Of a stretch of 64,000 nt of DNA, positions 33,591-47,009 are shown piece after piece (the stretch's first letter is position 1; each line of letters starts with the position of its first letter). The position numbers and the translations under genes were made by a program. Origin of the DNA: Haematobia irritans. Lineage: Eukaryota; Arthropoda; Insecta; Diptera; Muscidae. Below the pieces are notes generated by a model. The model searched no databases and was not told the origin of the DNA. It saw only the letters and a program-made list of their open reading frames with translations. The stretch covers positions 191,981,726 to 192,045,725 of the forward strand of contig NC_134400.1 in assembly GCF_050003625.1 (NCBI RefSeq), in the 5' to 3' direction.

Positions 33591-36500
33591 TGTTGACGAA
33601 AATTTCTGTAGAAATGCAAAGTCGATAGAATGTTCTACAGAAATAAAATTTCCAGAAAATTTTCTGCAGAAATAAAGTTTTAAGAAAATGTTCTATAGTA
33701 ATAAAATCTTCACAAAATTTTCTATAGAAATCAATTTTTCAGAAAATTTTCTATAGAAATAAATATTTCAAAAAGCTTTCTATGGAAATAAAATTTTCAG
33801 CTAATTTTCTATAAAAACAAAATTTCAGAAAATCTTCTATAGAAATGAAATTTTCGGAAAAAGATTCTATAGAAATAAAATTTTCAGAAACTTTCCTATA
33901 GAAATAAAATATTGACAAAATTTTCTCTAGAAAAAAAATTTTGACAAAATTTTCTATAGAAATAAAATGTTGAACAAATTTTTCTACAGAAATAAAATAT
34001 CGATAAAGTTTTCTATAGAAATAACATTCTGACAAATTTTTCTATAAAAATAAAATTTTGGAGATATTTTCCATAGAAATAAATGTTTGAAAAAATCTTC
34101 TACAGAAAAAAAATTTTGAGAAAATTCTTAATAGAAATAAAATTACGACAAATTACATATAGAAATAAAATTTTGATAAGATTTTCTATAGAAATAAAAA
34201 TTTGATAAAACTTTCTATAGAATGGAATTTTGACAAAAGTTTCTATAGAAATAAAATTTTGATATAATTTTCTACAGAAATAAAATTTTAAGAAAATTTC
34301 CTATAGAAGTAAAATTTTCTACAGATATAAAATTTTGATAAAATTTTCTATAGAAAAAAATTGACAAAATTTCCTACAGCAATAAAAAATTTTCTACAGA
34401 AATAAAATGTTGATAAAATTTTCTATAGAAATAAAATTTTGACAAATGTTTCTATAGAAATAAAATTTTGACAAAATTTTCTATAGAAATAAAATGTTGA
34501 CAAAATTTTCTATAGAAATAAAATTTTCAGAAAATTTCCTATAGAAGTAAAATTTTCTTAGAAATAAAATTTTGACAAAATTTTCTAACGAAATAAACTT
34601 TTGATAAAATTTTCTAAAGAAAAAAAATTTGACAAAATTTTCTACAAAAAAAAAAATTGACAAAATTTTCTACAGAAATAAAATTTTGACAAAATTTGCT
34701 ACAGAATAAAATTTTGATAAAGTGTTCTAAAGACATAAAATTTTGACAACATTTTCTAAAGAAAAAAATGTTGACAAAATTTTCTACAGAAATAAAATTT
34801 TGACAAACCACAAAAACCACATTGTGGGAACAGTGGGAGAAATTGACAACAAATTAAAAAAAAATCGATATTTACCGATTATGTGAGAAAACAAACCAAA
34901 ACTAAATTTTCTGCTCTGATAAGGATTTAGCCACGTCACACAGTGCCTCGATCCCAAAGACAATTTTGTGAAAAATTTTATTTCTAAAATTTTGACAAAA
35001 TTTTCTAACGAAATAAACTTTTGATAAAATTTTCTAAAGAAAAAAAATTTGACAAAATTTTCTACAAAAATAAAAATTTGACAAAATTTTCTACAGAAAT
35101 AAAATTTTGACAAAATTTTCTACAGAAATAAAATTTTGATAAAGTGTTCTAAAGACATAAAATTTTGACAACATTTTCTAGAGAAAAAAATGTTGACAAA
35201 ATTTTCTAAAGAAATAAAATTTTGACAAAATTTTCTATAGAAATAAAATTTTGACAAAATTTTCTATAGAAATAAAATTTTGATAAAGTTTTCTAAAGAC
35301 ATAAAATTTTGATAAAGTTTTCTAAAGACATAAAATTTTGACAAAATTTTCTACAGAAATAAAATTTTGATAAAGTTTTCTAAAGGCATAAAATTTTGCT
35401 AAAGTTTTCTAAAGACATAAAATTTTGATAAAGTTTTCTATAGAAATAAAATTTTGACAACATTTTCTAGAAAAAAAAATGTTGACAAAATTTTCTACAG
35501 AAATAAAATTATGATAAAATTTTCTATAGAAATAAAATTTTGACAACATTTTCTACAGAAATAACATTTTGTAAAGTTTTCTATAGAAATAAAATTTTGA
35601 CAAAATTTTCTACAGAAATAAAATTTTGATAAAGTTTTCTATAGAAATAACATTTTGACAAATTTTTCTTTAAAAATAAAATTTTGGAGATATTTTCCAT
35701 AGAAATTAAATTTTGAGAAAATCTTCTACAGAAAAAATTTTGAGAAAATTTTTAATAGAAATAAAATTATGACAAATTACCTATAGAAATAAAATTTGAG
35801 AAAATTTTCAATAGAAATAAAATTATGACAAATTACTTATTGAAATAAAATTTTGACAAATGTTTCTATAGAAATAAAATTTTGATAAAATTTTCTAAAG
35901 GCATAAAATTTTGATAAAGTTTTCTAAGCACATAAAATTTTAATAAAGTTTTCTATAGAAATAAAATTTTGACAACATTTTCTAGAAAAAAAAATGTTGA
36001 CAAAATTTTCTACAGAAATAAAATTATGATAAAATTTTCTATAGAAATAAAATTTTGACAACATTTTCTACAGAAATAACATTTTGATAAAGTTTTCTAT
36101 AGAAATAAAATTTTGACAAAATTTTCTACAGAAATAAAATTTTGATAAAGTTTACTAGAGAAATAACATTTTGACAAATTTTTCTTTAAAAATAAAATTT
36201 TGGAGATATTTTCCATAGAAATTAAATTTTGAGAAAATCTTCTACAGAAAAAATATTGAGAAAATTTTTAATAGAAATAAAATTATGACAAATTACCTAT
36301 AGAAATAAAATTTGAGAAAATTTTCAATAGAAATAAAATTATGACAAATTACTTATTGAAATAAAATTTTGACAAATGTTTCTATAGAAATAAAATTTTG
36401 ATAAAATTTTCTAAAGGCATAAAATTTTGATAAAGTTTTCTAAAGACATAAAATTTTAATAAAGTTTTCTATAGAAATAAAATTTTGACAACATTTTCTA

Positions 36501-36744
36501 AAAAAAAAATGTTGACAAAATTTTCTACAGAAATAAAATTATGATAAAATTTTCCATAGAAATAAAATTTTGACAACATTTTCTACAGAAATAAAATTTG
36601 GATAAAGTTTCCTATAGAAATAAAATTTTGTCAAAATTTTCTTTAGAAATAAAATGTTGTAAAAATTTTCTACAGAAATAAAATTTTGATAAAGTTTTCT
36701 ATAGAAATAACATTTTGACAAATTTTTCTATAAAAATAAAATTT
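33591..36744 (+). repeat. 29-bp AT minisatellite with higher-order repeats
   Basis: The same 29-bp family as 6416-8700, but more divergent, with CTACAG and CTAAAG variants of CTATAG. 34806-34985 is a non-repeat island that breaks the array. From about 35461 the array shows a 515-bp higher-order period (anchors 35461, 35976, 36492). It is truncated by the assembly gap. Confidence 0.94.
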
Positions 36745-36844
36745 NNNNNNNNNNNNNNNNNNNNNNNNNNNNNNNNNNNNNNNNNNNNNNNNNNNNNNNN
36801 NNNNNNNNNNNNNNNNNNNNNNNNNNNNNNNNNNNNNNNNNNNN
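36745..36844. other. assembly gap (100 N)
   Basis: Exactly 100 undetermined bases, a conventional placeholder, so the real distance is unknown. The flanks are minisatellite (left) and family A (right); the 5' end of that family A copy is missing. Confidence 0.99.
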
Positions 36845-37574
<730 letters not shown>

Positions 37575-40195
37575 TAAAATCTTGACTAAATTTTGTATAT
37601 AAATAAAATTTTGATAAAAATTTGACAAAATGTTCTGCAGAAATAAAATTTGGACAAAATCTTTTATAGTAATAAGAATTTGACAAAATTTTCTACGGAA
37701 ATGAAATTTTGACAAAATTTTCTATAGAAGTAAAATATTGAGAAAATTTTCTATAACAATAAAATATTGAGAAATTTTTTTTATAGAAATACAGTTTTAT
37801 CAAAATTTTCTACAAAAATAAAATTTTGTGAAAATTTTCTTTAGAAATAAAGTTTTGGCTAAATTTTCTATAAAAATTACATTTTGACTAAATTTTCTAT
37901 AAAAATTAAATTTTGAGAAAATTTTCTACAAAAATAAAATTTTGTGAAAATTTTCTATAGAAATAAAATGTTGATAAAATTTTCTATAGGAATAAAATTT
38001 TGATAAAATTTTCTATAGAAATAAAATTTTGACAAAATGTTCTTGCAGAAATAAAATTTTAACAAAATTTTCTATAGAAATAAAATTTTGACAAAATGTT
38101 CTATAGAAATGAAATTTTGACAAAATTTTGTATGTAAATAAAATTTTGATAAAAATTTGACAAAATGTTTTGCAGAAATAAAATTTTGACAAAATCTTTT
38201 ATGGAAATAAAAATTTGACAAAATTTTCTATGGAAATAAAATGTTGACAAAATTTTCTATAGAATTAAAATTTTGTGAAAATTTTCTATAAAAATAAAAT
38301 ATGGAGAAAATCTTTTATAGGAATAAAGTTTTATCAACATTTTCTACAAAAATAAAATTTTGTGAAAATTTTCAATAGAAATAAAGTTTTGGCTAAATTT
38401 TCTATAAAAATTACATTTTGACTAAATTTTCTATAAAAATTAAATATTCTCAAAATTTAATTTTTATATTTTTTATAAATTAAAATTTTGAGAACATTTT
38501 CTATAAAAATAAAATATTGAGAAAATTTTTTATAGCAATAAAGTTTTATCAAAATTTTCTACAAAAATAAAATTTTGTGAAATTTTCTATAGAAATAAAG
38601 TTTTGACAAAATTTTCTATAAAAAATACATTTTGACTAGAAATAAAGTTTTTGGCTAAATTTTCTATAAAAATTACATTTTGAATAAATTTTCTATAAAA
38701 ATTAATTTTTTAGAAAACTTTCTACAAAGACAAAAAATTGTGAAAATTTTCTATAGAAATAAAATTTTGACAAAATTTTCTATACCAATAAAATCTTGAC
38801 AAAATTTTCTATAGAAATAAAATTTTGACAAAATGTTCTTGCAGAAATAAAATTTTAAACAAAATTTTTTTATAGAAATAAAAATTTGACAAAATTTTCT
38901 ATAGAAATGAAATTTTGACAAAATTTTCTATAGAATTAAAATTTTGAGAAAATTTTCTATAAAAATAAAATTTTGAGAATTTTTTTTAGAAAAATAAAGT
39001 TTTGACAAAGTTTTCTATAGAAATAAAATTTTCAAAAAATTTCCTATAGAAATAAAATTTTGACAAAATTTTCTATTGAAATAAAATTTTGATAAAATTG
39101 TCTGTAGAATTAAAATGTTGACAAAATTTTCTGTAGAAATAAAATTTTGACAAAATTTTCTATTGAAATAAAATTTTGATAAAATTGTCTGTAGAATTAA
39201 AATTTTGACAAAATGTTCTATAGAAATAAAATTTGGACAAAATGTTCTTGCAGAAATACAATTTTAACAAAATTTTCTATAGAAATAAAAATTTGACAAA
39301 ATTTTCTATAGCAATAAAATTTTGACAAAATTTTCTATAGAAATAACATTTTGATAAAAATTTGACAAAATGTTCTACAGAAATAAAATTTTGACAAAAT
39401 CTTTTATAGAAATAAAAATTTGACAAAATTTTCTATAGAAGTGAAATTTTTACAAAATTTTCTGTAGAATTAAAATTTTGAGAAAATTTTCTATAAAAAT
39501 AAAATATTGAGAAAATTTTTTATAGAAATAAAGTTTTATCAAAATTTTCTACAGAAATAAAGTTTTGACAAAATTTTCTATAAAAATTACATTTTGACTA
39601 GAAATAAAGCTTTTGGCTAAATTTTCTATAAAAATTACATTTTGACTAAATTTTCTATTAAAAATTACATTTTTAGAAAATTTTCTACAAAGACAAAAAA
39701 TTGTGAAAATTTTCTATAGAAATAAAATTTTGACAACATTTTCTATAACAATAAAATCTTGAAAAAATTTTGTATAGAAATAAAATTTTGATAAAATTTT
39801 CTATAGAAATAAAATTTTGACAAAATGTTCTTGCAGAAATAAAATTTTGACAAAATTTTTTATAGAAATAAAAATTTGACAAAATTTTCTATAGAAATGA
39901 AATTCTAACAAAATTTTCTATAGAATTAAAATTTTGAGAAAATTTTCTATAAAAATAAAGTTTTGAGAAAATTTTTTAGAAAAATAAAGTTTTGACAAAG
40001 TTTTCTATAGAAATAAAATTTTGAAAAAATTTCCTATAGAAATAAAATTTTGACAAAATTTTCTATTGAAATAAAATTTTGATAAAATTGTCGGTAGAAT
40101 TAAAATTTTGACAAAATTTTCTATAGAATTTAAAATATGAGAAAATTTTTTATAGTAGTAAAATTTGGACAAAATTTTCTATAGAAATAATGTAT
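37575..40195 (+). repeat. 29-bp AT minisatellite, degenerate
   Basis: This continues the array after family A copy 6, with many variants (AAAGTTTTGGCTAAATTTTC, ATGTTCTTGCAG) and irregular unit lengths. Blocks of several units recur (for example the GTTCTTGCAGAAATA variant near 38040, 38830, 39245 and 39830). The open frames within it are artefacts. Confidence 0.92.
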
Positions 40196-40214
40196 CGGCC
40201 CATATTCACAAACT

Positions 40215-40480
40215 TGATCATAATATCGAGGGTGCATTTAATATTTCTGCATTCGGAAAATCTACACAACATCAAATTGATGGGTCATCTACCCTATAAT
40301 CCTGACTTAACACCGAATGACTTCGTTCTATTCCGGTAAATAAAATAAAACTGAGAGGTAAACGGTTTCCGATAGCTGAAGAAGCGTGATAATACCTCAA
40401 TCGGAGTGCCAAAAGTCTTTAGGAAATTGTGTTCTAATGCATGTAAAACTTCATATATATTAATGGAAAATATTTTGCAA
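40215..40480 (+). pseudogene. mariner transposase C-terminal remnant
   Basis: Translation gives ENLHNIKLMGHLPYNPDLTP and then NDFVLFR before a one-base shift, after which NKIKLRGKRFPIAEEA follows. This matches the third catalytic Asp region (YSPDLAPNDFFLF type) and the downstream KLRG.RF block of mariner transposases. Stops and the frameshift leave no function. No inverted ends were found. Confidence 0.75.
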
Positions 40481-40489
40481 AACATTAGA

Positions 40490-40935
40490 GTGATTTTCTT
40501 TGAATAGTATTTGTTTTTGTTCTCTTATCCGAAGATATAAAAGGCAACCCAGGTAAGCTTAATCCTTTTATTTGATTTAATCTTCATTTCAGTGGGTGTT
40601 GTTTTTATGGATTTTTTTTGCAGTGAAGTAATGCTCTTCTATGACGTTTTTCTGTGTTAAATATGACTGGTTACTCCCCAAAAGTATGCAGTAAAATTTT
40701 TTGTTTGATTTTCCTTTTTGCCAATGTTAAAAAGTTTTTCCAATCTCCTTTGTTTGTCAATTTTCTTTTGTGTAACATGTATTGGTTTACATGTTTGCCA
40801 AAGTTTAAAGGTATTTTTTTCATCCATCCATCGTCTTCGATGGATTGGTTTAAGGAAGAAAAACTTGGCTCGCCCAATAGTCAGACATTATGTCTGATGA
40901 GTAATAAATCGCACTGATAAGAAACTTCCTAGTAG
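40490..40935. other. unassigned
   Basis: No recognisable gene. Open frames on both strands of 40654-40917 overlap each other and lack homology that I recognise. Confidence 0.45.
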
Positions 40936-40940
40936 ACATT

Positions 40941-41290
40941 ATGCCGAAAAAATGAAGTTGAAGCCTGCAGAAGTTATCACAGTATGATAGTGGCAAACAA
41001 ATAAATGAATCAGTTTACGTGTCCGTTGGAGTAAGTCCAAGTCGTGTCCTAAAGTGTAAATTGATGATGACAAACTCATGTTAAAGTGACCGATCCCTTC
41101 CTTGCGTTTTGACCAGAACTAGGAAAGGTTCATATACATCAGCGAGTAGTCCTGTCCTGTACCAGTCCTGGGTGTTGATCAATTTCTCTTAAGATTAACA
41201 TGTCATCAATCAGGGCTTATCGATATAATGAAACTTCATCAATTGGGATATCACAGTGGATCTGGTAGACGAAATGTGTCTGTAGCAGCC
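40941..41290 (+). pseudogene. possible Tc1-like transposase N-terminal remnant
   Basis: A start-like frame MPKKMKLKPAEVITV at 40941 and, about 240 bases on in another frame, LLRLTCHQSGLIDIMKLHQL followed by GYHSGSGRR. The pair resembles the two helix-turn-helix domains of Tc1-type transposases in degraded form. Several stops intervene. The match is by eye only and could be chance. Confidence 0.4.
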
Positions 41291-41965
41291 CCTATCGGCT
41301 GTATCAATTTGACCGATTTTTTCAGAAAATTTTGTGAAGGGTGATTTTGTGATCCAAATGCTTGAGATCCGAAAAGTTTGGTGCCTATTGCACGCTACAA
41401 ATTAAGATAGGAACCTCCTTTGTAAGCTTTTCTTGGTTGGCTCGTGCTGGATACGAGTGGAGTCCTGCTGGAATGTCCATGGTTAGCGGTCGAAATATTT
41501 GTAGGCTCAGGACTTTAATATTTTCTATCTTTAGGTCAATGTCCCGATATTATCTGCCTTTTCGTGAATACAAATGGGGACCGACCATCGGCTGTTACGG
41601 CGACCTACACCATTATCATGGGAAGCCCTTGAGTTCTGGCAGAAAATCGAAGGTGTACATTTTCAGAAAACCAAATTCGGTAACTGGCTACCTTTGTAAA
41701 AGTGATGCAACTCCTTGGTTGTTTCAAGTCTAACTTTTTTGTGCTCTCTTACACTTTTGGAATTTCAATGACTCATCCAATTTTTCATTTTTTTGTATCT
41801 GTTCTCACGATATCTTCAGCTCACGACAGGGTTACCGTTTTGGTCCCATCGGACCAAAATGTTTCCAAAAAATTATTAAATTTTAAATTTGGTCCGACGG
41901 TCGGTCCAAATGGAATTAGGTTGATTTTGGTCCATTTTCGTCAAATCGGTGATTTTTTCAAAATT
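41291..41965. other. unassigned, includes a 123-residue open frame
   Basis: 41362-41733 is open for 123 residues on the plus strand, but has no domain I recognise and no upstream promoter or splice context. It may belong to the degraded transposon upstream. Confidence 0.4.
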
Positions 41966-42200
41966 CTTTAAATTTTGACAAAATTTTCTATAGAAATAAA
42001 ATTTGCACAAAATTTTCTATAGAAACAGAATTTGGACAAAATTGTCTATAGAAATAAAATTTTGACAAAATTTTCTATAGAAATAAAATTTGGAAAAAAT
42101 TTTCTATAGATTTTAAATTTTGACAAAATATTCTATAGATTTAAAATTTTGACAAAATTTTCTATAGAAATAAAATTTTAATAGAAATAAAATTTTGCTA
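41966..42200 (+). repeat. 29-bp AT minisatellite, short array
   Basis: About eight units of the same 29-bp family (TTTTGACAAAATTTTCTATA), ending in degraded units before a CATTGTGGCAACGCTGG sequence at 42299 that recalls the GTGGCAACC flank of other arrays. Confidence 0.9.
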
Positions 42201-42930
42201 TCGAAGTACAATTTTAACTTTAAAATTATATTAATTTAATTTGGAAAAATGGTTCGCTGGTACGAATTTTGGAAAAATGTTGGTCCAAAATATAAATTCA
42301 TTGTGGCAACGCTGGCTCACGAGCAAGTTTTCTACTACTGTGACATGACAACTACTAAGAATTTGAGCTAAGAAGGTATTTGAACCTGACTGTTACGCCG
42401 ACGATGTTACAATACTTCTTCAAGGAACGTATCCTAACAGACTAAGCAGCAGGGCAGAAAGGGTAATGGGATAGCGTAGGACTGGTCAAGACTTAGGGGC
42501 TGAATATTATCCAGGATAATATAGAATTATGCCTACTTACTGGAAGGACTAATATTGCCTAATATAGCGAAGCGTTTTTGTTTGGCAAGACGATACCAGT
42601 GTCTGATAAAATGTAGTCGTTAGGAGTAATGTTAGACTGGAAACTGAAAGAGCCACATTAAAGAGAGGTGTGAGAAAGCTTACAGATGTTGGGCACTGTG
42701 AAGTAGAGCAGTGGGGTTTAAATGGGACCTGAATCCAAAGGTCACGCACTGGATATATGAGAGCGCACTAAGGCCAATTCTGACATAGTCATAGTCTTAT
42801 GTATGTTACATCGATGGAGAGGAAGTGCACCACAGAAATTTTACAATGGACATATAGCCATGGCATAACTGAGGCATGTCAACTAGAGCCTTGGTAATGA
42901 TACTGGACTTAGGACCTACAGAGGTTCAGA

Positions 42931-43199
42931 GTGACGTGAGTGGCCAGTGTGGGAGATACTGGGTGTGCGGGAGCACACCTCCCAACCGTTCAGACACGGA
43001 CAATTCGACAAGTCAGTCAGGAAATGTAGATGCGTAGTCTGTCCATTTAGTCCGTCTAGAATCTATATTTGTTGTATGCCTGTCAAAATGTTGAGTAAAT
43101 GGACTGACACTACGTGTCTACAATTCCTGGCGGAATTGTTCGTTGCTAGACGGGTGCTCCCGCACACCCAGTATCTCTCATAATGGCCACCCACGTAAC
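42931..43199. mobile_element. MITE with GTGGCCA inverted ends, copy 1
   Basis: The left arm GTGGCCAGTGTGGGAGATAC (42940-42959), then TGGGTGTGCGGGAGCAC, is matched by the right arm in reverse complement over at least 37 bp with three mismatches. Similarity extends outward to ACGTGRGTGGCCA. It is about 270 bp long, has no coding capacity and is inserted in LINE-2. A related copy is at 59575-59728. Confidence 0.82.
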
Positions 43200-43829
43200 T
43201 GTTCAGATCAAAAGCGATGCCACCAAGGCGGTCATGAAATCGTGATTGTATACCTGAGATATCACTGCTACCTGGTGTGACATTCTGATGCCAGTAGATG
43301 GTCCTGCGAGAATGGGACCCCAGAGCTTATGGGACCCCAAAGGGAAATGACTGTTACACCGAAGGATCGAAGATGGTTAAGAGGTGCGGAAGTATTCTGA
43401 TTACCAGAGTAGAGCCCAATCCTACAGGCAGAAGAGCGTGCCACAACGCAAGGTGTTAATTACCTCGGAAATAACATGAGGCCACAAAACTAAAAAATGA
43501 ATGGCGAATGTGGCAACAATCCATGATCGTATACCTAAGGTGGCTATGGTTGACGAGTGGGACATTATGATGCCATCAAGGTAGTCGTGGAACCCCAGAA
43601 CAGATACCAAAGGAAAAAAAAACTCCTGCATCGATGGATCGAACATTGGTGAGAGGACGGAAGTTGGCGTAAATGTGGAGGCCCAGACACCGAGGTCCTA
43701 TTCTGATTTTCGGACCACAACACAATCCTACAGGCAGAAGTGCTTGCCATAACGGAATGCCTCAGAAACAATACGAGTCCGCAAAACGTGAGCATTTTCA
43801 TAGATAGCAGAAGGACAATGGAGGCATTA

Positions 43830-44144
43830 GCCCGATGTATCACACTCACTTAGACTATTGTGATACCACATTGGTGAACTTCTCTCTTATCACTGAGTGC
43901 TGCCTGATTCCATGTTAAGCTCAATGACAAGGCACCTTCTTTTATAGCCGAGTCCGAACGGCGTTCCCCATTGCAGTGAAACCACTTAGAGAAGCTTTGA
44001 AACCCCCAGAAATGTCACCAGCATTACTGAGGTGGGATAATCCACCGCCAAAAATTGTTTTTGGTGTTCTTTCGAAGCAGGAATCGAACCCACGACCTTG
44101 TGTATGCAAGGCGGGCATGCTAACCATTGCACCACGGTGGCTCG
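43830..44144 (-). mobile_element. tRNA-derived SINE, copy 4
   Basis: Reverse orientation. The head (B box GGATTCGAACC-like as read on plus; A box complement CCATTGCACCA) is at the right end, and the body extends to GGGCTAATGC at the left; the CCTAA tail is missing. It is inserted between the RNase H and zinc-finger parts of LINE-2. Confidence 0.92.
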
Positions 44145-44580
44145 TAAATCGTAAAAATAAATGAACTAGCGATAAGAGCTGGGACACATTGGGAAGTCAA
44201 CTTAGCGATCAAAGCCAATCGGGACAATGCGGGGTATGTTGGATGAATGGGCACGAGAGACAGTGGATACGATGTCGACCAATGTAACAGTCGAAAGGAC
44301 GACGACGAAACACTATGGGGCGACCCTGAGAAGAAATGGTCTGGAGATCTACTCAAGGAGAATAGGACAACTGCCGGGAGGACCGGGACCGGCCACCTAG
44401 AATCTGTGGCGAGTACGGTGCATATAGAGCATGCTTTGAGGATGATGAGGCCTTGGAATACAACCTTTATCACTCGCCTGCCTTTACAAGGCAAAGAGTT
44501 AACCCTATCGGTGAAGAGATGAGCTGGAAACAGAGTCCGAATTAGGGAATTCGTTAAGGAAACAAATTTCCTTGAATAAA

Positions 44581-47009
44581 ATAAGTGTATGAGAACCCTT
44601 GAATTTTAACATAATCATATCCGGCCTTTATTTTGCGGACCATTTCTAGTGTTATTGCAGTTAATTTTTCCGTAATTCTCTGCGGTGGAACGGTATATTC
44701 GAAGGCCCGTATGGTAGAACCATTGTGATCTGGAAATTTACATATGAAAATCAGTGCTGGCATCATACATCGGAAGATCGTAGTGATGGAATTGTAGTTC
44801 CGAAGGTCTCTGCGATGAAGTCTCAACGATGAAAGTCTATCTCCGAATATCTGAATGTTGGAGGATCTCAGTGGTGGGATGGCGAAGATCTCAGTGATAA
44901 GATTGTAGTTCGGAAAATCTCATTGGGGGCAACTGTAGATCCGAAGATCTCAGTGGTGGACTAAAAATTATTTGGGAATTCGTTAAAGACACAGCGGTTA
45001 AAGTCCACAGCGATCGAGAAAATGAGTAAGAGCGCACAACAAGGAGAATACCGGCTTATGTGTATTTCAACCGACATGGGACAAAGAAACCTGGATTCTC
45101 CATTCAACCTAACCTAACCATATCCTGCCTTCATTTTTTGGACCAATCCTGGTGTTGTTGCCGTTTATTCTTCTGGAATTTTGTATGTTAGAATGGTATA
45201 TCTGTGGTTGATTTGAAGGCATTTCTGGTAGAACTGTAGATTTGAAGATCAACGTGGTGGAATGTAGATCCAAAGATAAGTGGTGGCATTGTATATCGGA
45301 AGATCGCAGTGATGGAATTGTATATCCGTAGGTCTCTGCTATGAGACTGTGTATCTGAAGTCTATATCCGAATGTCTCTGTGGAGAAACTGTAGATCCGA
45401 AGATCTCATCGGTGGTCGTTCAGAAGATCTCAGTGGGGAAACTGCAGATCCGAAGATGCCAGTGGTGGGCTGACAACAAATTGGGGAATTCGTTAAGGAC
45501 ACAGCGGTCCTGGACTAGAAGAAGGGAAAAATTAAGTAAGAGCGCACAAAAAGGAGAATACCGGCTTATATGTATTTCAACCGACATGAGACGGAGAAAT
45601 CAGGATGCTGCGAAGATCATTAGTTGCATTGTAGATCGGAAGATCTGAGTGGTGGAACTGTAGATCCGAAAATCTTTGCGATAGAACTGTGTGGCTGAAG
45701 TTTCAACGGTAGAAGTGTATCACCGTATGCCTCTGTTCGGGGAAATGATGTCTCAACCGTGTTGTTGAAATAAATCCGTAGATCCAAAGATCATTAGTGG
45801 CATTATAGATCGGAAGATCTTAGTGGTGGAACTGTATATCCGAAAGTCTCTGCTATGGAACTGTGTATCTGAAGTTTCGACTCTCGTTAAAGTGTATTTC
45901 CGAATGTCTCTGTTGGAGGAACTGTATAACTGAGGTCTCCGAAGATCATTAGTTGCATTGTAGATCGGAAGATCTGAGTGCTGGAACTGTGGATCCGAAA
46001 ATCTTTGCGATAGAACTGTGTGTCGGAAGTTTCAACGGTAGAAGTGTATCACCGTATGTCTCTGTTGGGGGAACTGAAGTTTCAGCCGTGTCGTTGAAAT
46101 AAATCCATAGATACGAAGATCATTAGTGGCATTATAGATCGGAAGATCTTAGTGGTGGAACTGTATATCCGAAAGTCTCTGCTATGGAACTGTGTATCTG
46201 AAGTTTCGACTCTCGTTAAAGTGTATTTCCGAATGTCTCTGTTGGGGGAACTGTATAACTGAGGTCTCAGCCGTGTCATGGAAAAAAATCCGTCAGCTGT
46301 CTAGCTAGCGGTTTAGTAATGGAAATGTAGATCCAAAGATAATTTGTGTAGATCCAAAGATAATTGGTGGTTAGATCCAAAGATAATCGGAAGATCGCAG
46401 TGATGGAATTGTATATCCGTAGGTCTCTGCGATGAGACTGTGTATCTGAAGTCTCAACGGTGACAGTCTATCTCCGAATGTCTCTGTGGAGAAACTGTAG
46501 ATCCGAAGATCTCATCGGTGGGATGGCGACAATCTCAATGATGAGACTGTCGTTCAGAAGATCTCAGTGGGGGAACTGCAGATCCGAAGATCCCAATGGT
46601 GGGCTGACAACAAATTGGGGAATTCGTTAAGGACACAGCGGTCCTGGACTAGAAGAAGGGTACGATGGAAAAATTAAGTAAGAGCGCACAACAAGGAGAA
46701 TACCGGCTTATGTGTATTTCAACCGACATGAGACTGAGAAATCAGGATCCTGCGAAGATCATTAGTTGCATTGTAGTTCGGAAGATCTGAGTGGTAAAAC
46801 TGTAGATCCGAAAATTTTTGCGATAGAACTGTGTGGCTGAAGTTTCAACGGTAGAAGTGTATCACCGTATGACTCTGTTGGGGCAAATGATGTCTCAACC
46901 GTGTCGTTGAAATAAATCCGTAGATCCAAAGATCATTAGTAGCATTATAGATCGGAAGATCTTAGTGGTGGAACTGTATATCCGAAAGTCTCTGCTGTGG
47001 AACTGTGTA
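44581..47009 (+). repeat. 29-bp GATC-type minisatellite with LINE 3' end segments
   Basis: Degenerate tandem units of about 29 bp: GATCTCAGTGGTGGAACTGT then AGATCCGAA. Three segments (44968-45118, 45482-45610, 46616-46752) contain GGGAATTCGTTAAGGACACA and AAGAGCGCACAACAAGGAGA, which resemble the C-terminal codons and 3' UTR of LINE-2. A block of about 1.03 kb (45301-46330) recurs as 46391-48340, with a Tc1-like insertion in the second copy. Within it a 329-bp sub-block repeats at 45611 and 45940. Confidence 0.85.

Larger units (their letters stand above)
42310..44580 (+). pseudogene. degenerate LINE-2: RT end, RNase H and zinc finger
   Basis: Translation finds EPDCYADDVTILLQGTYPNR (the YADD catalytic motif, about 42378-42437), then an RT thumb-like block (SLGVMLDWKLKEP, about 42627; a WGLN segment near 42713). 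RNase H pieces follow: NDCYTEGSKM at about 43346, and ILQAEVLAITECLRNNTSPQ then NVSIFIDS at about 43722-43805. Last is a Cys/His finger in CGEYGAYRACFEDDEALEY ...HSPAFTRQRV (about 44412-44490). The order is that of an I/LOA-type LINE ORF2. Frameshifts, stops, a MITE (42931-43199), a repeated RNase H section and a SINE (43830-44144) leave it dead. Confidence 0.8.

Noticed and set aside
41362..41733. 123-residue open frame as a host gene
   Set aside because: No domain, signal, splice sites or codon pattern recognised; surrounded by transposon debris.
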